Shown: positions 33,885 to 42,331 of the stretch, piece after piece
How the letters are laid out: each line of letters opens with the position of its first letter
How positions within the stretch are numbered: position 1 is the first letter of the stretch
Source: JBHIBC01 sp046758905
GTDB taxonomy: Bacteria > Acidobacteriota > Polarisedimenticolia > Gp22-AA2
Direction: 5' to 3'
Length of the DNA: 62,796 nt
Assembly: GCA_046758905.1 (NCBI GenBank)
Contig: JBHIBC010000008.1
Location: forward strand, 1 to 62,796
The notes under the pieces: generated by a model
The model's database searches: none
Seen by the model: the letters and a program-made list of their open reading frames with translations, nothing else
Told to the model about the DNA's origin: nothing
Program-made: the position numbers and the translations under genes

Positions 33885-34831
33885 GATCCGCTCGCGAGGT
33901 GCGATCGGCCGGCGCGCCCGGCGAGCAGGCCGGCGCCTTCCTGATCCTCCTCATGATCGGGGTCACGGTCGGCATGATCATGCTGGGCGCCGTGGCCCAA
34001 TCCTGGACGACGGCGCTGCGTCGCGACCGGGAGGAGGAGCTGATCTTCCGCGGGGGGCAGTACGTCGACGCCATCCTCGCCTACCGGAAGGAGCACGGCG
34101 GCCAGTTCCCGACGAGGCTTGAGCAGCTGTACGAGGAGGGGCCCCGCCGGCTGCGTTACATCCGCAAGCTGTACGGCGACCCCATCTCCGTGGACGGCCG
34201 GTGGGGCCTGCTGTACCTGATGCCGGGGGGGCGCGGCGTCTACGACCCGCGGGCGCCGCAGGGGCATCCCGCCGTGCCCGGTGGCGTGCCCGGGGTGATG
34301 CTGCTCAACCCGGATCCGACCGGCAGCGGGGTGCCGGGCACGAGCGGCCCGGTGCCCGGTGCGCCCCCGCCGGGGCCGGCGCTGCCGCTGGCGACCCCCC
34401 CTCCGCCCCGGTCCGGGTCGGGCGGCGAGCGGGAGAGCATCAGCGAGCCGCCGCTCGGCTGGCCGATCGTCGGCGTGGTGAGCCGCGCCACGGGGCGCGA
34501 GGATGACTCGACCTTTAGGATCTACAAGGGGCATGACGACGTGCGGGCGTGGCAGTTCCACGTGTTCGACCGCGGGCTGCGGCTGCCCACCTCACCGGGC
34601 TCCCCGGCGCAGGCGGTCCCCCGCCCCGGGATCGGCCCCGGGTTCGGCGGCAAGAGCCCGATCTCCGGGCTCGGCGGAGGTCCGACGCCGAACCGGCGCA
34701 ACCTGTTCCCCGGCAGGAGGGGCCGCCAGCCCGGCCGGGGCCTGAATCTGCCGGGCCGGGGCATCACGCCCGGGGCCGGCCGGGAGCGCGGTCAGGTGCC
34801 GGGCCAGTTCCGCGACAAGCCGAAACCCTGA
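33881..34831 (+). CDS. Pseudopilin-like type II secretion protein with Gly/Pro-rich C-terminus
   Basis: The 316-residue product begins with a basic leader and a pilin-like hydrophobic helix (AGAFLILLMIGVTVGMIMLG) that lacks the usual G|FTLxE site: there is no Glu at +5. It is followed by RREEELIFRGGQYVDAILAY and a HGGQFPTRLEQL element that I associate with a pseudopilin-like family common in Acidobacteriota type II operons. From about 110 on the protein is dominated by Gly, Pro and Arg and probably disordered, with one ordered island (LGWPIVGVVSRATGREDDST). ATG 33881 overlaps the previous stop (ATGA). It is the last gene of the operon. Confidence 0.75.
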   Translation: MRSAREVRSAGAPGEQAGAFLILLMIGVTVGMIMLGAVAQSWTTALRRDREEELIFRGGQYVDAILAYRKEHGGQFPTRLEQLYEEGPRRLRYIRKLYGDPISVDGRWGLLYLMPGGRGVYDPRAPQGHPAVPGGVPGVMLLNPDPTGSGVPGTSGPVPGAPPPGPALPLATPPPPRSGSGGERESISEPPLGWPIVGVVSRATGREDDSTFRIYKGHDDVRAWQFHVFDRGLRLPTSPGSPAQAVPRPGIGPGFGGKSPISGLGGGPTPNRRNLFPGRRGRQPGRGLNLPGRGITPGAGRERGQVPGQFRDKPKP

Positions 34832-34833
34832 AC

Positions 34834-34862
34834 GGCGCCCGCCCGGGACCGGCGGGGGCGCC
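34834..34862. terminator. GC-rich hairpin after the secretion operon
   Basis: GGCGCCCGCC and GGCGGGGGCGCC form an imperfect stem just after the last stop. It is followed by further self-complementary sequence (GGCCGGCC repeated around 34870-34889). There is no T-run, so termination would need Rho or act only as a 3' barrier. Confidence 0.35.
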
Positions 34863-34928
34863 AGGCGCCGGGCCGGCCGGAGGGCCGGCCGCTCCTGCGC
34901 GGCGCGGCCCCGCTCGTCGAGGTCTGCG

Positions 34929-36383
34929 ATGATCGTGATGAAGTTCGGCGGGACATCGGTCGCCAGCGCGCCGGAGATCCGACAGGTCGGCGCGATCGTC
35001 AAGCGGTTCGCGGCGCGTCGGCCTGTGGTCGTCGTGTCGGCCATGGCCGGGGTGACCGACGAGCTGATCGCCGTCGCGGACCGTGCGGTCTCCGGCCCGC
35101 CGCGCGAGGTGGGCCGCCGCCTCGACGCCCTGCGCGCCCGCCACCTCCAGGTGATCCGCGGGCTCGGCCTCGGCGACGGCCTCTCGGGGAGACCGGGGCG
35201 CGAAGTCCAGGCGCTGTTCTCGGAGCTGGAGGGCGTCTGCCGGGGGGTGCTCCTCCTGCGCGAGCTGAGCAGGCGCAGCCTCGATCTGATCGTCTCCTTC
35301 GGCGAGTGCCTGTCGGCCCGCATCCTGGCCGCGCACCTCGGACAGATCGGAGTGCGCTCGCGGTTCGTCGACGCGCGCCGCTGCATCGTCACCGACGACA
35401 GTCACGGGGCGGCGGTGGTCGACCTCGACGCCACCCGGCGGAGGACGCGCCGGGCTCTCCTCCCGAAGGTACGCTCCGGCCTCGTCCCGGTCGTCACGGG
35501 ATACATCGGGCGAACCCGGCGCGGTGCCACCACCACGCTCGGCCGGGGCGGATCCGATTACACCGCCTCGATCCTCGGCCACTCGATGAGATCGCGGGAG
35601 GTCTGGATCTGGAAGGAGGTGGACGGCGTGTGCACCGCCGACCCCGACGTGGCGCCGAACGCCCGGGTGGTGCCGCGGATCTCCTACCAGGAGGCGGCGG
35701 AGATGTCGCACTTCGGAGCGGAGGTCATCCACCCCAAGACGATGCAGCCGCTGCGCCGCAGCGGCATCCCGATTCGCATCAAGAACACCTTCAGGCCGGA
35801 CGCCCCCGGCACCCTGATCACACGACGGCCGGCAGGGAGGGACGCCCCGATCCTGGTCAGCAGCGTCGACGGCATGGCCCTGGTCACGGTCGAGGGCGTC
35901 GGGATCTTCGGCCGGCCGGGGATGATCCTGCGTCTGCTGACGCCGGTGGCGATGGCGGGGACCAACATCTACGTGATCTCGATGTCCTCCTCCGAGTACA
36001 ACCTCACGTTCGCCATCCTGCAGTCGGACCTCGACAGGACGATGAGGGCGCTGGAGACGGACCTCCGGGACCGCGGCCTGCTCGGGCGCGACGTCGCGCG
36101 CATCACCGTGGAGCGCGACATGTGCGCGGTGGCGGTGGTCGGCGCGGGCATGAAGGGACGGCACGGCATCGCGGGACGGGTGTTCAGCGCCCTGGGGGAC
36201 GCCGGGGTGAACGTCGTGGCGATCGCGCAGGGATCCTCGGAGTACAACATCACCGTGGTCATCAAGTCGCGCGACATGCAGAAGGGGGTCCGCGCCATCC
36301 ACGATCGGCTGAACGCGGGGGCCCGGCGGGAGGGGCGCGGGCGGCGCCGCGGGCTGCGGCTGGTCGAGGGGAGGGGCCGCTGA
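34929..36383 (+). CDS. lysC: Aspartate kinase (ThrA N-terminal type)
   Basis: Phosphorylates aspartate, the first step to lysine, threonine and methionine. The 484-residue product starts with VMKFGGTSVA and has SFGECLSARIL near 118, GATTTLGRGGSDYTA near 199, KEVDGVCTADPDVAPNARVV near 227 and two ACT domains (about 320-390 and 400-465; GMALVTVEGVGIFGRPG, AVAVVGAGMKGRHG). The size and the SSSEYNLTFAI / GSSEYNITVVI pair are those of the kinase half of bifunctional ThrA, but the gene stops before the dehydrogenase, which follows as a separate overlapping gene. Feedback inhibition by threonine is therefore plausible. The tail is Arg-rich. Confidence 0.92.
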   Translation: MIVMKFGGTSVASAPEIRQVGAIVKRFAARRPVVVVSAMAGVTDELIAVADRAVSGPPREVGRRLDALRARHLQVIRGLGLGDGLSGRPGREVQALFSELEGVCRGVLLLRELSRRSLDLIVSFGECLSARILAAHLGQIGVRSRFVDARRCIVTDDSHGAAVVDLDATRRRTRRALLPKVRSGLVPVVTGYIGRTRRGATTTLGRGGSDYTASILGHSMRSREVWIWKEVDGVCTADPDVAPNARVVPRISYQEAAEMSHFGAEVIHPKTMQPLRRSGIPIRIKNTFRPDAPGTLITRRPAGRDAPILVSSVDGMALVTVEGVGIFGRPGMILRLLTPVAMAGTNIYVISMSSSEYNLTFAILQSDLDRTMRALETDLRDRGLLGRDVARITVERDMCAVAVVGAGMKGRHGIAGRVFSALGDAGVNVVAIAQGSSEYNITVVIKSRDMQKGVRAIHDRLNAGARREGRGRRRGLRLVEGRGR

Positions 36384-37456
36384 TGGCGATGCGGCTGTCG
36401 ATCGTCCAGATCGGCAAGGGGACGATCGGCGGGAGGCTCATCGACCAGGTGGCCGCCTGCAGGGCCGCGCTGCGCGAGCGGATCGGGGTCGACCTCAGCT
36501 ACGCCGGGATCGCCGGGCGGAGCGCCGCGGCGTTCGAGATGGGCGGGCTGGACCTGGGCCGCTGGCGCGAGGTGGTCGAGGCCGGTCGGGGCGCCGACGG
36601 GCGGCGCCTCCTCGAAGAAGTCCGCGGCCTCGCCGACCCCAAGGTCCTCATCGACGCGACCGCGGGGGACGGGATGGCCGGTCTGTACGAGACGGCGTTC
36701 GCCGCCGGCTTCCACGTGGTGTCGTGCAACAAGAAGCCCCTCGCCGGGCCTCTGGACGACTACCGCCGCGTACAGCAGGCCTGCCGCGGGGCCCGAAGGC
36801 GCTGGCTGTACGAGGTCACCGTCGGCGCCGGGCTGCCCACGCTCAGGATCCTGCGGGATCTGGTGGACACGGGCGACCGGATCCATTCGATCGAGGGGTG
36901 CTTCTCGGGGACGCTGAACTACCTGTGTGCCGGGCTCGACCGCGGCGGGCGGCTCTCCGAGGTGCTGGCGCGGGCCCGTGGCCTCGGGTATACCGAGCCC
37001 GACCCCCGGGAGGACCTGTCCGGGAGGGACGTGGCGCGCAAGGCCCTGATCCTGGCCCGCGAGGCGGGGCTCGAGATCGAGCCGGAGCAGGTGGCGCTTT
37101 ACCCGTTCTTTCCGACGGCGGGGGGGGATCAGATCGGGTCGTTCCCCTCAGATACGGGCGCCCGCGATGAGGAGATGGCGCGCCGCTTCCGAGAGGCATC
37201 CGGGCGGGGCGCTCGCCTCCGCTACGTCGCCACGGTGGACGGCGGCTGCGGCGCCGCGCTGCGGGAGGTGCCGGCCGACGGGCCGCTCGGCCGGCTCCGC
37301 GGCCCGGAGAACGTCTTCGTGTTCCGCACCGAGCGCTACGCCGAGCACCCGCTGATCGTGACGGGCCCGGGAGCGGGCCCGGCGGTGGCGGCCGCGGGGG
37401 TCTTCGGGGACCTTCTGGAACTGGCGCGGGGCGTGGTGGCCGGGGGGGGAGAGTGA
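36383..37456 (+). CDS. hom: Homoserine dehydrogenase (ThrA C-terminal type, without ACT domain)
   Basis: Reduces aspartate semialdehyde to homoserine with NAD(P)H. The 357-residue product has the nucleotide-binding start SIVQIGKGTIGGRLI, the VSCNKKPLAG segment near residue 114, YEVTVGAGLPTLRILRDLV near 138 and the catalytic region SGTLNYLCAGLDRGG near 175 with DLSGRDVARKALILARE. It ends without the C-terminal ACT domain of stand-alone Hom proteins, as in ThrA. ATG 36383 shares its first base with the lysC stop (TGATG), and a GAGGGGAGGGG site precedes it. Confidence 0.92.
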   Translation: MAMRLSIVQIGKGTIGGRLIDQVAACRAALRERIGVDLSYAGIAGRSAAAFEMGGLDLGRWREVVEAGRGADGRRLLEEVRGLADPKVLIDATAGDGMAGLYETAFAAGFHVVSCNKKPLAGPLDDYRRVQQACRGARRRWLYEVTVGAGLPTLRILRDLVDTGDRIHSIEGCFSGTLNYLCAGLDRGGRLSEVLARARGLGYTEPDPREDLSGRDVARKALILAREAGLEIEPEQVALYPFFPTAGGDQIGSFPSDTGARDEEMARRFREASGRGARLRYVATVDGGCGAALREVPADGPLGRLRGPENVFVFRTERYAEHPLIVTGPGAGPAVAAAGVFGDLLELARGVVAGGGE

Positions 37457-38523
37457 TGGTCGGGACGGGCGGGCTGTCGGCGCCCGCGGACGGGCGGACG
37501 CCGGTGGCGGTTCTCGGGGCCACCGGAGCCGTCGGCCAGCGCTTCGTCTCGCTTCTGGACGGTCATCCCTGGTTCCGGGTCACCGCGCTGGCCGCCTCGG
37601 AGCGATCGGCCGGCAAGCCGTACGGCGAGGCGGTCAGGTGGTTCCTCGGCCGGCCGATGCCGGGATGGGCGCGCGACATGCGGGTGGTACGGTGCCGACC
37701 GGGCCTCGAGGCCCGGGTGGCGTTCTGCGCTCTCGACGCTTCGGTCGCCGGGGCGGTGGAGGAGGAATTCGCCCGCTCCGGACACGTCGTCGTCAGCAAT
37801 TCGCGTAATCACCGGATGGCTCCGGACGTCCCGCTTCTGGTGCCGGAGGTCAACGCCGGGCATCTCGACCTCATCGAGAGCCAGAAGCGCCGCCTCGGAG
37901 GAGACGGGTTCATCGTCACGAACCCGAACTGCTCGACGGTCGGGCTGGTGATGGCCGTGGCGCCGATCCACAGGGCCTTCGGGGTGGAGCGCCTCCTGGT
38001 CGCCACCATGCAGGCGGTGTCGGGGGCGGGTTACCCCGGCGTCGCCTCCGTCGACATCCTCGACAACGTCCTGCCGCACATCGGCGGCGAGGAGGGGAAG
38101 ATGGAGTCGGAGACCCTCAAGATCTTCGGGACCGTCCGACAGCCCGCCTCGTTCGCGGTCAGCGCGCAGTGCCACCGGGTGCATGTGTCCGACGGCCACA
38201 TGCTGGCGATCTCCGTCGGCACCAGGGGGCGGGCGACACCTGAGGAGGCGGCCACGGCGATGCGCGAGTTCAGCTCGCCGCTGCAGGCTCTCGGGCTGCC
38301 GTCGTTGCCCGCGCGTCCGCTCCGGGTCCGGGAGGAGCCGGATCGGCCGCAGCCGCGCTTCGATCGCATGGCCGGGAACGGGATGGTCGTCACCGTAGGC
38401 CGGGTACGCCGCTGTCCGGTGCTCGACCTCAAATTCGTGGCGCTGGTCCACAACACCATTCGCGGAGCTGCCGGCGCGGCCCTGCTGAACGCGGAGCTGC
38501 TGCGGGCGCAGGGGTACCTCTGA
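37453..38523 (+). CDS. asd: Aspartate-semialdehyde dehydrogenase, archaeal/fungal type
   Basis: Converts aspartyl phosphate to aspartate semialdehyde, supplying the hom reaction. The 356-residue product has the NADP loop VLGATGAVGQRFVSLLDGHP, the VVVSNSRNHRMAPDVPLLVP segment, the catalytic Cys in NPNCSTVGLV near 157 and QAVSGAGYPGV near 180, then the active-site His region QCHRVHVSDGH near 239. The SRNHRM and GEEGKMESETLKI elements mark the archaeal/fungal class rather than the E. coli class. The start is GTG 37453 (or ATG 37456), overlapping the hom stop. Confidence 0.94.
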   Translation: MMVGTGGLSAPADGRTPVAVLGATGAVGQRFVSLLDGHPWFRVTALAASERSAGKPYGEAVRWFLGRPMPGWARDMRVVRCRPGLEARVAFCALDASVAGAVEEEFARSGHVVVSNSRNHRMAPDVPLLVPEVNAGHLDLIESQKRRLGGDGFIVTNPNCSTVGLVMAVAPIHRAFGVERLLVATMQAVSGAGYPGVASVDILDNVLPHIGGEEGKMESETLKIFGTVRQPASFAVSAQCHRVHVSDGHMLAISVGTRGRATPEEAATAMREFSSPLQALGLPSLPARPLRVREEPDRPQPRFDRMAGNGMVVTVGRVRRCPVLDLKFVALVHNTIRGAAGAALLNAELLRAQGYL

Positions 38524-39534
38524 ATGAGCCTCGCGCCCGGCGGCCCGCCGTCCCGGTCGGGGGAGCCCCCCTCGCCGGGGGTCCCGCTCGGACGGTGGAT
38601 CCGCGTCTTCTCTCCGGCGTCGATCGCCAACCTGGGGCCCGGGTTCGACGCCCTGGGGGTGGCGGTCGAGGGGCTCGGGGACACCATCGAGGCCAGGCGG
38701 ATCGAGGGGGCGGACCGTCCGGTCGCCATCGCGGGCCTCTCGGGGGAGTCGGAGGGGATCCCGGCCGACGCGGCGCGCAACTGCGCCGGACGGTCGGCGG
38801 AGGCGGTGCTCCAGCGCATCGGGGTCGCGCGCGGCTCCGGCGGCGGGATGGAGATGCGGATCCACAAGGGGATGCCGCGGGGGAGCGGTCTCGGGAGCAG
38901 CGCAGCCAGTGCGGTCGGCGGGGCCGTCGCCGCCCGGATCCTGTACGGGGCCGATCTGGGCCCCGAGCGCCTCCTCGAGGCCGCCCTCGAGGGTGAGGCG
39001 ATCGCGGACGGAGGCCGCCACGCGGACAACCTGGCGCCGTCGCTGCTCGGGGGGTTCACCATCGTCAGGAGCCTCGACCCGGTCGAGGTGGTCCGCCTCG
39101 AGGCCCCGCCCCGGCTCCGGTTCGTGCTGGTGCTGCCGCGGATGGAGATCCAGACGCGATACGCCCGATCCATCCTGCCGGAGGCGGTGCCGCTCGCCGA
39201 CGCCGTCTCCAACTGGGCCCACGTCGGCGCGCTCGTGGCGGCGATCGCGCGAGAGGACCTCCCCGCCATGGGGCGGGCGCTCGTCGACCGGGTGGTGGAG
39301 CCGGTCCGAGCGAAACTGATCCCCGGGTTCCTCGAGGCGCGCCGGGCGGCGATGCGGGCGGGGGCGTACGGGTGCTCGATCAGCGGCGCCGGGCCGACCG
39401 TGTTCGCCCTGGCGGCCGATCAGGACGCGGCGAGGATCGGCCGCGCCATGCAGGCGGCCTTCCACGGGCATGGTCTCGCAAGTCGCCGGTTCGTCTGCCC
39501 CCCCGACAATCGGGGCGCGCGTCGGATCGGCTGA
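38524..39534 (+). CDS. thrB: Homoserine kinase
   Basis: A GHMP kinase that phosphorylates homoserine. The 336-residue product has the family opening SPASIANLGPGFDALGVAVE near residue 35, the ATP-binding glycine motif KGMPRGSGLGSSAASAVGG near 116-134, and the C-terminal GCSISGAGPTVFALA near 281. Residues 1-30 are a Pro/Gly-rich extension. ATG 38524 immediately follows the asd stop with no gap. Confidence 0.95.
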   Translation: MSLAPGGPPSRSGEPPSPGVPLGRWIRVFSPASIANLGPGFDALGVAVEGLGDTIEARRIEGADRPVAIAGLSGESEGIPADAARNCAGRSAEAVLQRIGVARGSGGGMEMRIHKGMPRGSGLGSSAASAVGGAVAARILYGADLGPERLLEAALEGEAIADGGRHADNLAPSLLGGFTIVRSLDPVEVVRLEAPPRLRFVLVLPRMEIQTRYARSILPEAVPLADAVSNWAHVGALVAAIAREDLPAMGRALVDRVVEPVRAKLIPGFLEARRAAMRAGAYGCSISGAGPTVFALAADQDAARIGRAMQAAFHGHGLASRRFVCPPDNRGARRIG

Positions 39535-39543
39535 GGGGGCGCG

Positions 39544-40941
39544 ATGAGCGGATCCCCAGCCGGAGGGCGGCCGCGGGCGGCGTCGGGCGCCCGAGCGCCG
39601 GTCGGAACGCGGGCGCCGGTCTCGCGGCTGCGCTGCATCTCCTGCGGGCGGGACCATCCCCTGGACGAGATCCGTTACGAGTGCGACGCCTGCACGGGGC
39701 TGCTGGAGGTCGTGCACGACCTGGACCGGCTGAAGGGGGTCCGCTCGGCCGCGGGATGGCGGCGGCTTTTCGACCGACGGCTGGGGGAGACGGCCGGACC
39801 GCACCGCAGCGGGGTCTGGCGGTACCACGAGCTGGTGCTGCCCGACCTGCCCGCGGAGGCGATCGTCACCAAGCCCGAGGGGAACACCAACCTGTACCGC
39901 TTGGCCCGCCTGGAGGAGATCAGCTCGACGGAAGAGGTGCAGGTCAAGCACGAGGGGGAGAACCCCACCCTCTCCTTCAAGGACCGTGGGATGACGGCGG
40001 GGGTGTCGTTCGCCCGCCACCTCGGAGCGCGCGCGGTGGCCTGCGCCTCGACCGGCGACACCTCCGCGTCCATGGCCTCGTACGCGGCCCAGGTGGAGGG
40101 GCTCCGGGGCGTCGTGGTGCTGCCGAGGGGGAAGGTCAGCCTCGAGCAGATATCGCAGCCGGTCGCGTCCGGGTCGCTGACCCTGTCCTTGCCGGCCGAC
40201 TTCGACCGCTGCATGCGGCTGCTGCGGGAGATCTGCCGCCGCCGTCCCATCTACCTGCTCAACTCGGTCAACTCGATCCGGATCGAGGGCCAGAAATCGA
40301 TCGCCTTCGAGATCGTGCAGCAGCGCGGCTGGAAGCCCCCCGACTGGATCGTCGTTCCCGTCGGCAACGCCGGGAATATCTCCGCCATCGGCAAGGGCCT
40401 GTTCGAGCTGAGATCCCTCGGACTGATCGACCGCGTGCCGCGACTGCTGGGGGCCCAGGTCGAGAGCGCCGGCCCGCTGGCGCAGGCGTGCAGGGAGGGC
40501 TACCGCCGGAGGGTGCGCGTCACGGCGGGCGACACCGCGGCATCGGCCATCCGGATCGGCGATCCGGTGTCGTACGATAAGGCGGTGAAGGCGGTGCGCG
40601 AATCCAATGGGATGTTCGAGTCCGCGACCGAGCAGGAGATCCTGGACGCCAAGGCGCTGGTGGATGCCGCTGGCGTCTACATCTGTCCGAACTCGTCGAC
40701 CGCGGTCGCGGCGTTTCTCAAGGCGCGGGCGGCGGGCGTGATCGGCCGGGACGGGCGGGTGGTGATCGTCGCCACCGCGCACGGATGCAAGTTCAGCCGG
40801 GCCACGATCGAGTACCATGGAGGCAGGCTGGCCGGGATCGAGGCGCACCGGGCGAACCGGATCGTCGAGGTGGAAGCCGAGGCGCGCGCCATCGAGCGCC
40901 TTCTGCCGGGCGTTTTCCCGGATTCCGGGGGCGGTTCATGA
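39544..40941 (+). CDS. thrC: Threonine synthase
   Basis: A PLP enzyme that converts O-phosphohomoserine to threonine. The 465-residue product starts with a Pro/Ala-rich leader and a four-Cys zinc-ribbon-like element (CISCGRDHPLDEIRYECDAC, about 30-49), then the PLP-lysine motif NPTLSFKDRGM near 140 and the catalytic-domain ACASTGDTSASMASY near 166. The zinc-ribbon start is common in the class I-like bacterial enzymes with a short N-terminus. It follows thrB by 9 bp and overlaps the CBS gene (ATGA), completing the pathway from aspartate to threonine. Confidence 0.94.
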   Translation: MSGSPAGGRPRAASGARAPVGTRAPVSRLRCISCGRDHPLDEIRYECDACTGLLEVVHDLDRLKGVRSAAGWRRLFDRRLGETAGPHRSGVWRYHELVLPDLPAEAIVTKPEGNTNLYRLARLEEISSTEEVQVKHEGENPTLSFKDRGMTAGVSFARHLGARAVACASTGDTSASMASYAAQVEGLRGVVVLPRGKVSLEQISQPVASGSLTLSLPADFDRCMRLLREICRRRPIYLLNSVNSIRIEGQKSIAFEIVQQRGWKPPDWIVVPVGNAGNISAIGKGLFELRSLGLIDRVPRLLGAQVESAGPLAQACREGYRRRVRVTAGDTAASAIRIGDPVSYDKAVKAVRESNGMFESATEQEILDAKALVDAAGVYICPNSSTAVAAFLKARAAGVIGRDGRVVIVATAHGCKFSRATIEYHGGRLAGIEAHRANRIVEVEAEARAIERLLPGVFPDSGGGS

Positions 40942-41615
40942 GCAGGCGGGTCGGGCGGAGCGCGGGCCGTCGGACCGCGAGGGGTGTCGGCGGGGGGGCG
41001 GCGCGCCGGCGGCGCGGGCGCCGCGCGGCACCGCGCCGGCCCGTGTCCCAGAGGAGACGGGTCCTGCGTGCCAAGGACCTGATGACCCGCGACCCGATCA
41101 CCGTCAGCGAGACCATGACGATCGGCGAGCTGTGCGACCTCCTGCAGGAGAAGAACGTGAACGGCGCCCCGGTGGTCGACGCCCGCGGACAGCTGGTCGG
41201 GGTCGTGACCCAGGAGGACATCATCTACGGAGCCATGGGACACCCGGCCGAGCCGGGACGGGTGGAGCCGGACTCGTCCGCTCGGAGGGGCGGCCGGAGG
41301 CGGCCGGGCAGGATGATGGCGATGCTGCGCGACCGCAGGCTCTCGGCCGTGCCGTCGGCGCCGCCGCGCGAGGGAGAGAAGCCGTTCTGGACCAGCGTGC
41401 CGCGTCCGCGCGACCCGATGGAGACGCAGGTCGGAGCCGTGATGACCAGCCCGGCCATCTCGGCCGACGAGCAGACGCCGATCGGCGATCTGTGCCGCAT
41501 CATGTGGAACCTGAGGATCCACCGCGTGCCGATCCTCAAGGACGGCCGGGTCACGGGGCTGGTGTCCTCGATGGACCTCTGCCGGGCGATTATCGAGGGG
41601 ACCATCGTCATCTGA
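40938..41615 (+). CDS. CBS-domain pair protein
   Basis: After an Arg-rich start (about 1-40) the 225-residue product has two CBS motifs: about 43-100 (AKDLMTRDPITVSETMTIGE, GQLVGVVTQEDIIYG) and about 160-220 (VGAVMTSPAISADEQTPIGD, GRVTGLVSSMDLCRAII), separated by a basic insert. CBS pairs bind adenine nucleotides and usually regulate an attached or partner enzyme. Its overlap with thrC suggests it could sense nucleotides for the threonine operon, but this is only positional. No catalytic domain is attached. Confidence 0.88.
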   Translation: MSRRVGRSAGRRTARGVGGGAARRRRGRRAAPRRPVSQRRRVLRAKDLMTRDPITVSETMTIGELCDLLQEKNVNGAPVVDARGQLVGVVTQEDIIYGAMGHPAEPGRVEPDSSARRGGRRRPGRMMAMLRDRRLSAVPSAPPREGEKPFWTSVPRPRDPMETQVGAVMTSPAISADEQTPIGDLCRIMWNLRIHRVPILKDGRVTGLVSSMDLCRAIIEGTIVI

Positions 41616-41627
41616 CGGAGCGACGCC

Positions 41628-42233
41628 GTGCGGCCTCCCGCCCGACTCTACCCGCGCCGAGCCCGTCGCCGCGTCCTCGCTCTCGCCCTCTCCCTCCTCC
41701 TGTTCGTCCCGTCGTGCGGCCGGAGCGGTGCCGACCCCACGGTCGAGGGATTGCGCCGTGCCCTGAAGCGCGGTGAGCGGCTGATCCTGGCGAGGGTCCT
41801 CGACGGGGGAAAGCCCCACGGGATGGCCGCCGTCGTGAACACCGCCCGAGGCGGCCCCGAGATGCGGATCTACGAGCGGGCGGGCCGGCGGAACGACCTG
41901 CGTCTCGCCTACCGCTCGCGCCAGGGCGGGTCGTTCGGCAACCTCCTCCTGCTCGATGTCGACGCCGACGGCAGGGAGGAGCTCGTCGTCACCTGGGCCG
42001 GGGGCCACCTCGAGATCCTGGAGGTGGTCGCGCGCGGTGACGACGGGGCCTACGCTCCGCTCTTCCAGGAGGCCGGCCAGCGGGTCGAGGTCCGCCGCGA
42101 TCCGGCCGGGAAGGTCGAGTTCTGGATCACCGGCCGGACCTACGAGGAAGGGTCCGGACAGCCGCGGACCTACGCCACCCGCGTCTACGCCTGGGACCCC
42201 CGGGCCGAGGCGGTCACCGAGCGGCGCCGCTAA
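41628..42233 (+). CDS. Lipoprotein with an FG-GAP-like calcium loop
   Basis: The 201-residue product has an Arg-rich start, a hydrophobic signal (VLALALSLLLFVPSC) and a probable lipid-attachment Cys30 in VPSC. The mature part contains the loop LLDVDADGREELVVTWAG (about 104-121), the D-x-D-x-D-G pattern of VCBS/FG-GAP repeats, within a beta-rich domain (HLEILEVVARGDDGAYAPLF). One repeat is too few for a complete propeller. It starts GTG 41628, 12 bp after the CBS gene. Function unknown. Confidence 0.65.
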   Translation: MRPPARLYPRRARRRVLALALSLLLFVPSCGRSGADPTVEGLRRALKRGERLILARVLDGGKPHGMAAVVNTARGGPEMRIYERAGRRNDLRLAYRSRQGGSFGNLLLLDVDADGREELVVTWAGGHLEILEVVARGDDGAYAPLFQEAGQRVEVRRDPAGKVEFWITGRTYEEGSGQPRTYATRVYAWDPRAEAVTERRR

Positions 42234-42241
42234 CGGCATCA

Positions 42242-42270
42242 TTTCCGGCCCGGGAGGCGGGTGCTATACT
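42242..42270 (+). promoter_or_regulatory. Extended -10 promoter of the M16 peptidase-dut pair
   Basis: TGC-TATACT (42262-42270) is an extended -10 with a weak -35 TTTCCG (42242-42247) at 17 bp. GTGCTA is shared with the promoters before purS and the aminotransferase. Confidence 0.6.
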
Positions 42271-42331
42271 GCGGCCTTCCGGAGAGAGCTGCCGCTCCCT
42301 GAGACATCAGGCCCTCTTGTAACTTGTTGAA

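Noticed and set aside
34863..34890. GGCCGGCC repeats after the secretion operon as an attachment site or origin
   Set aside because: Simple GC-rich self-complementarity with no integrase, DnaA boxes or duplicated flank.
37336..40848. 1170-codon minus-strand frame opposite the threonine operon
   Set aside because: Same artefact; all four sense genes have full active-site motifs.
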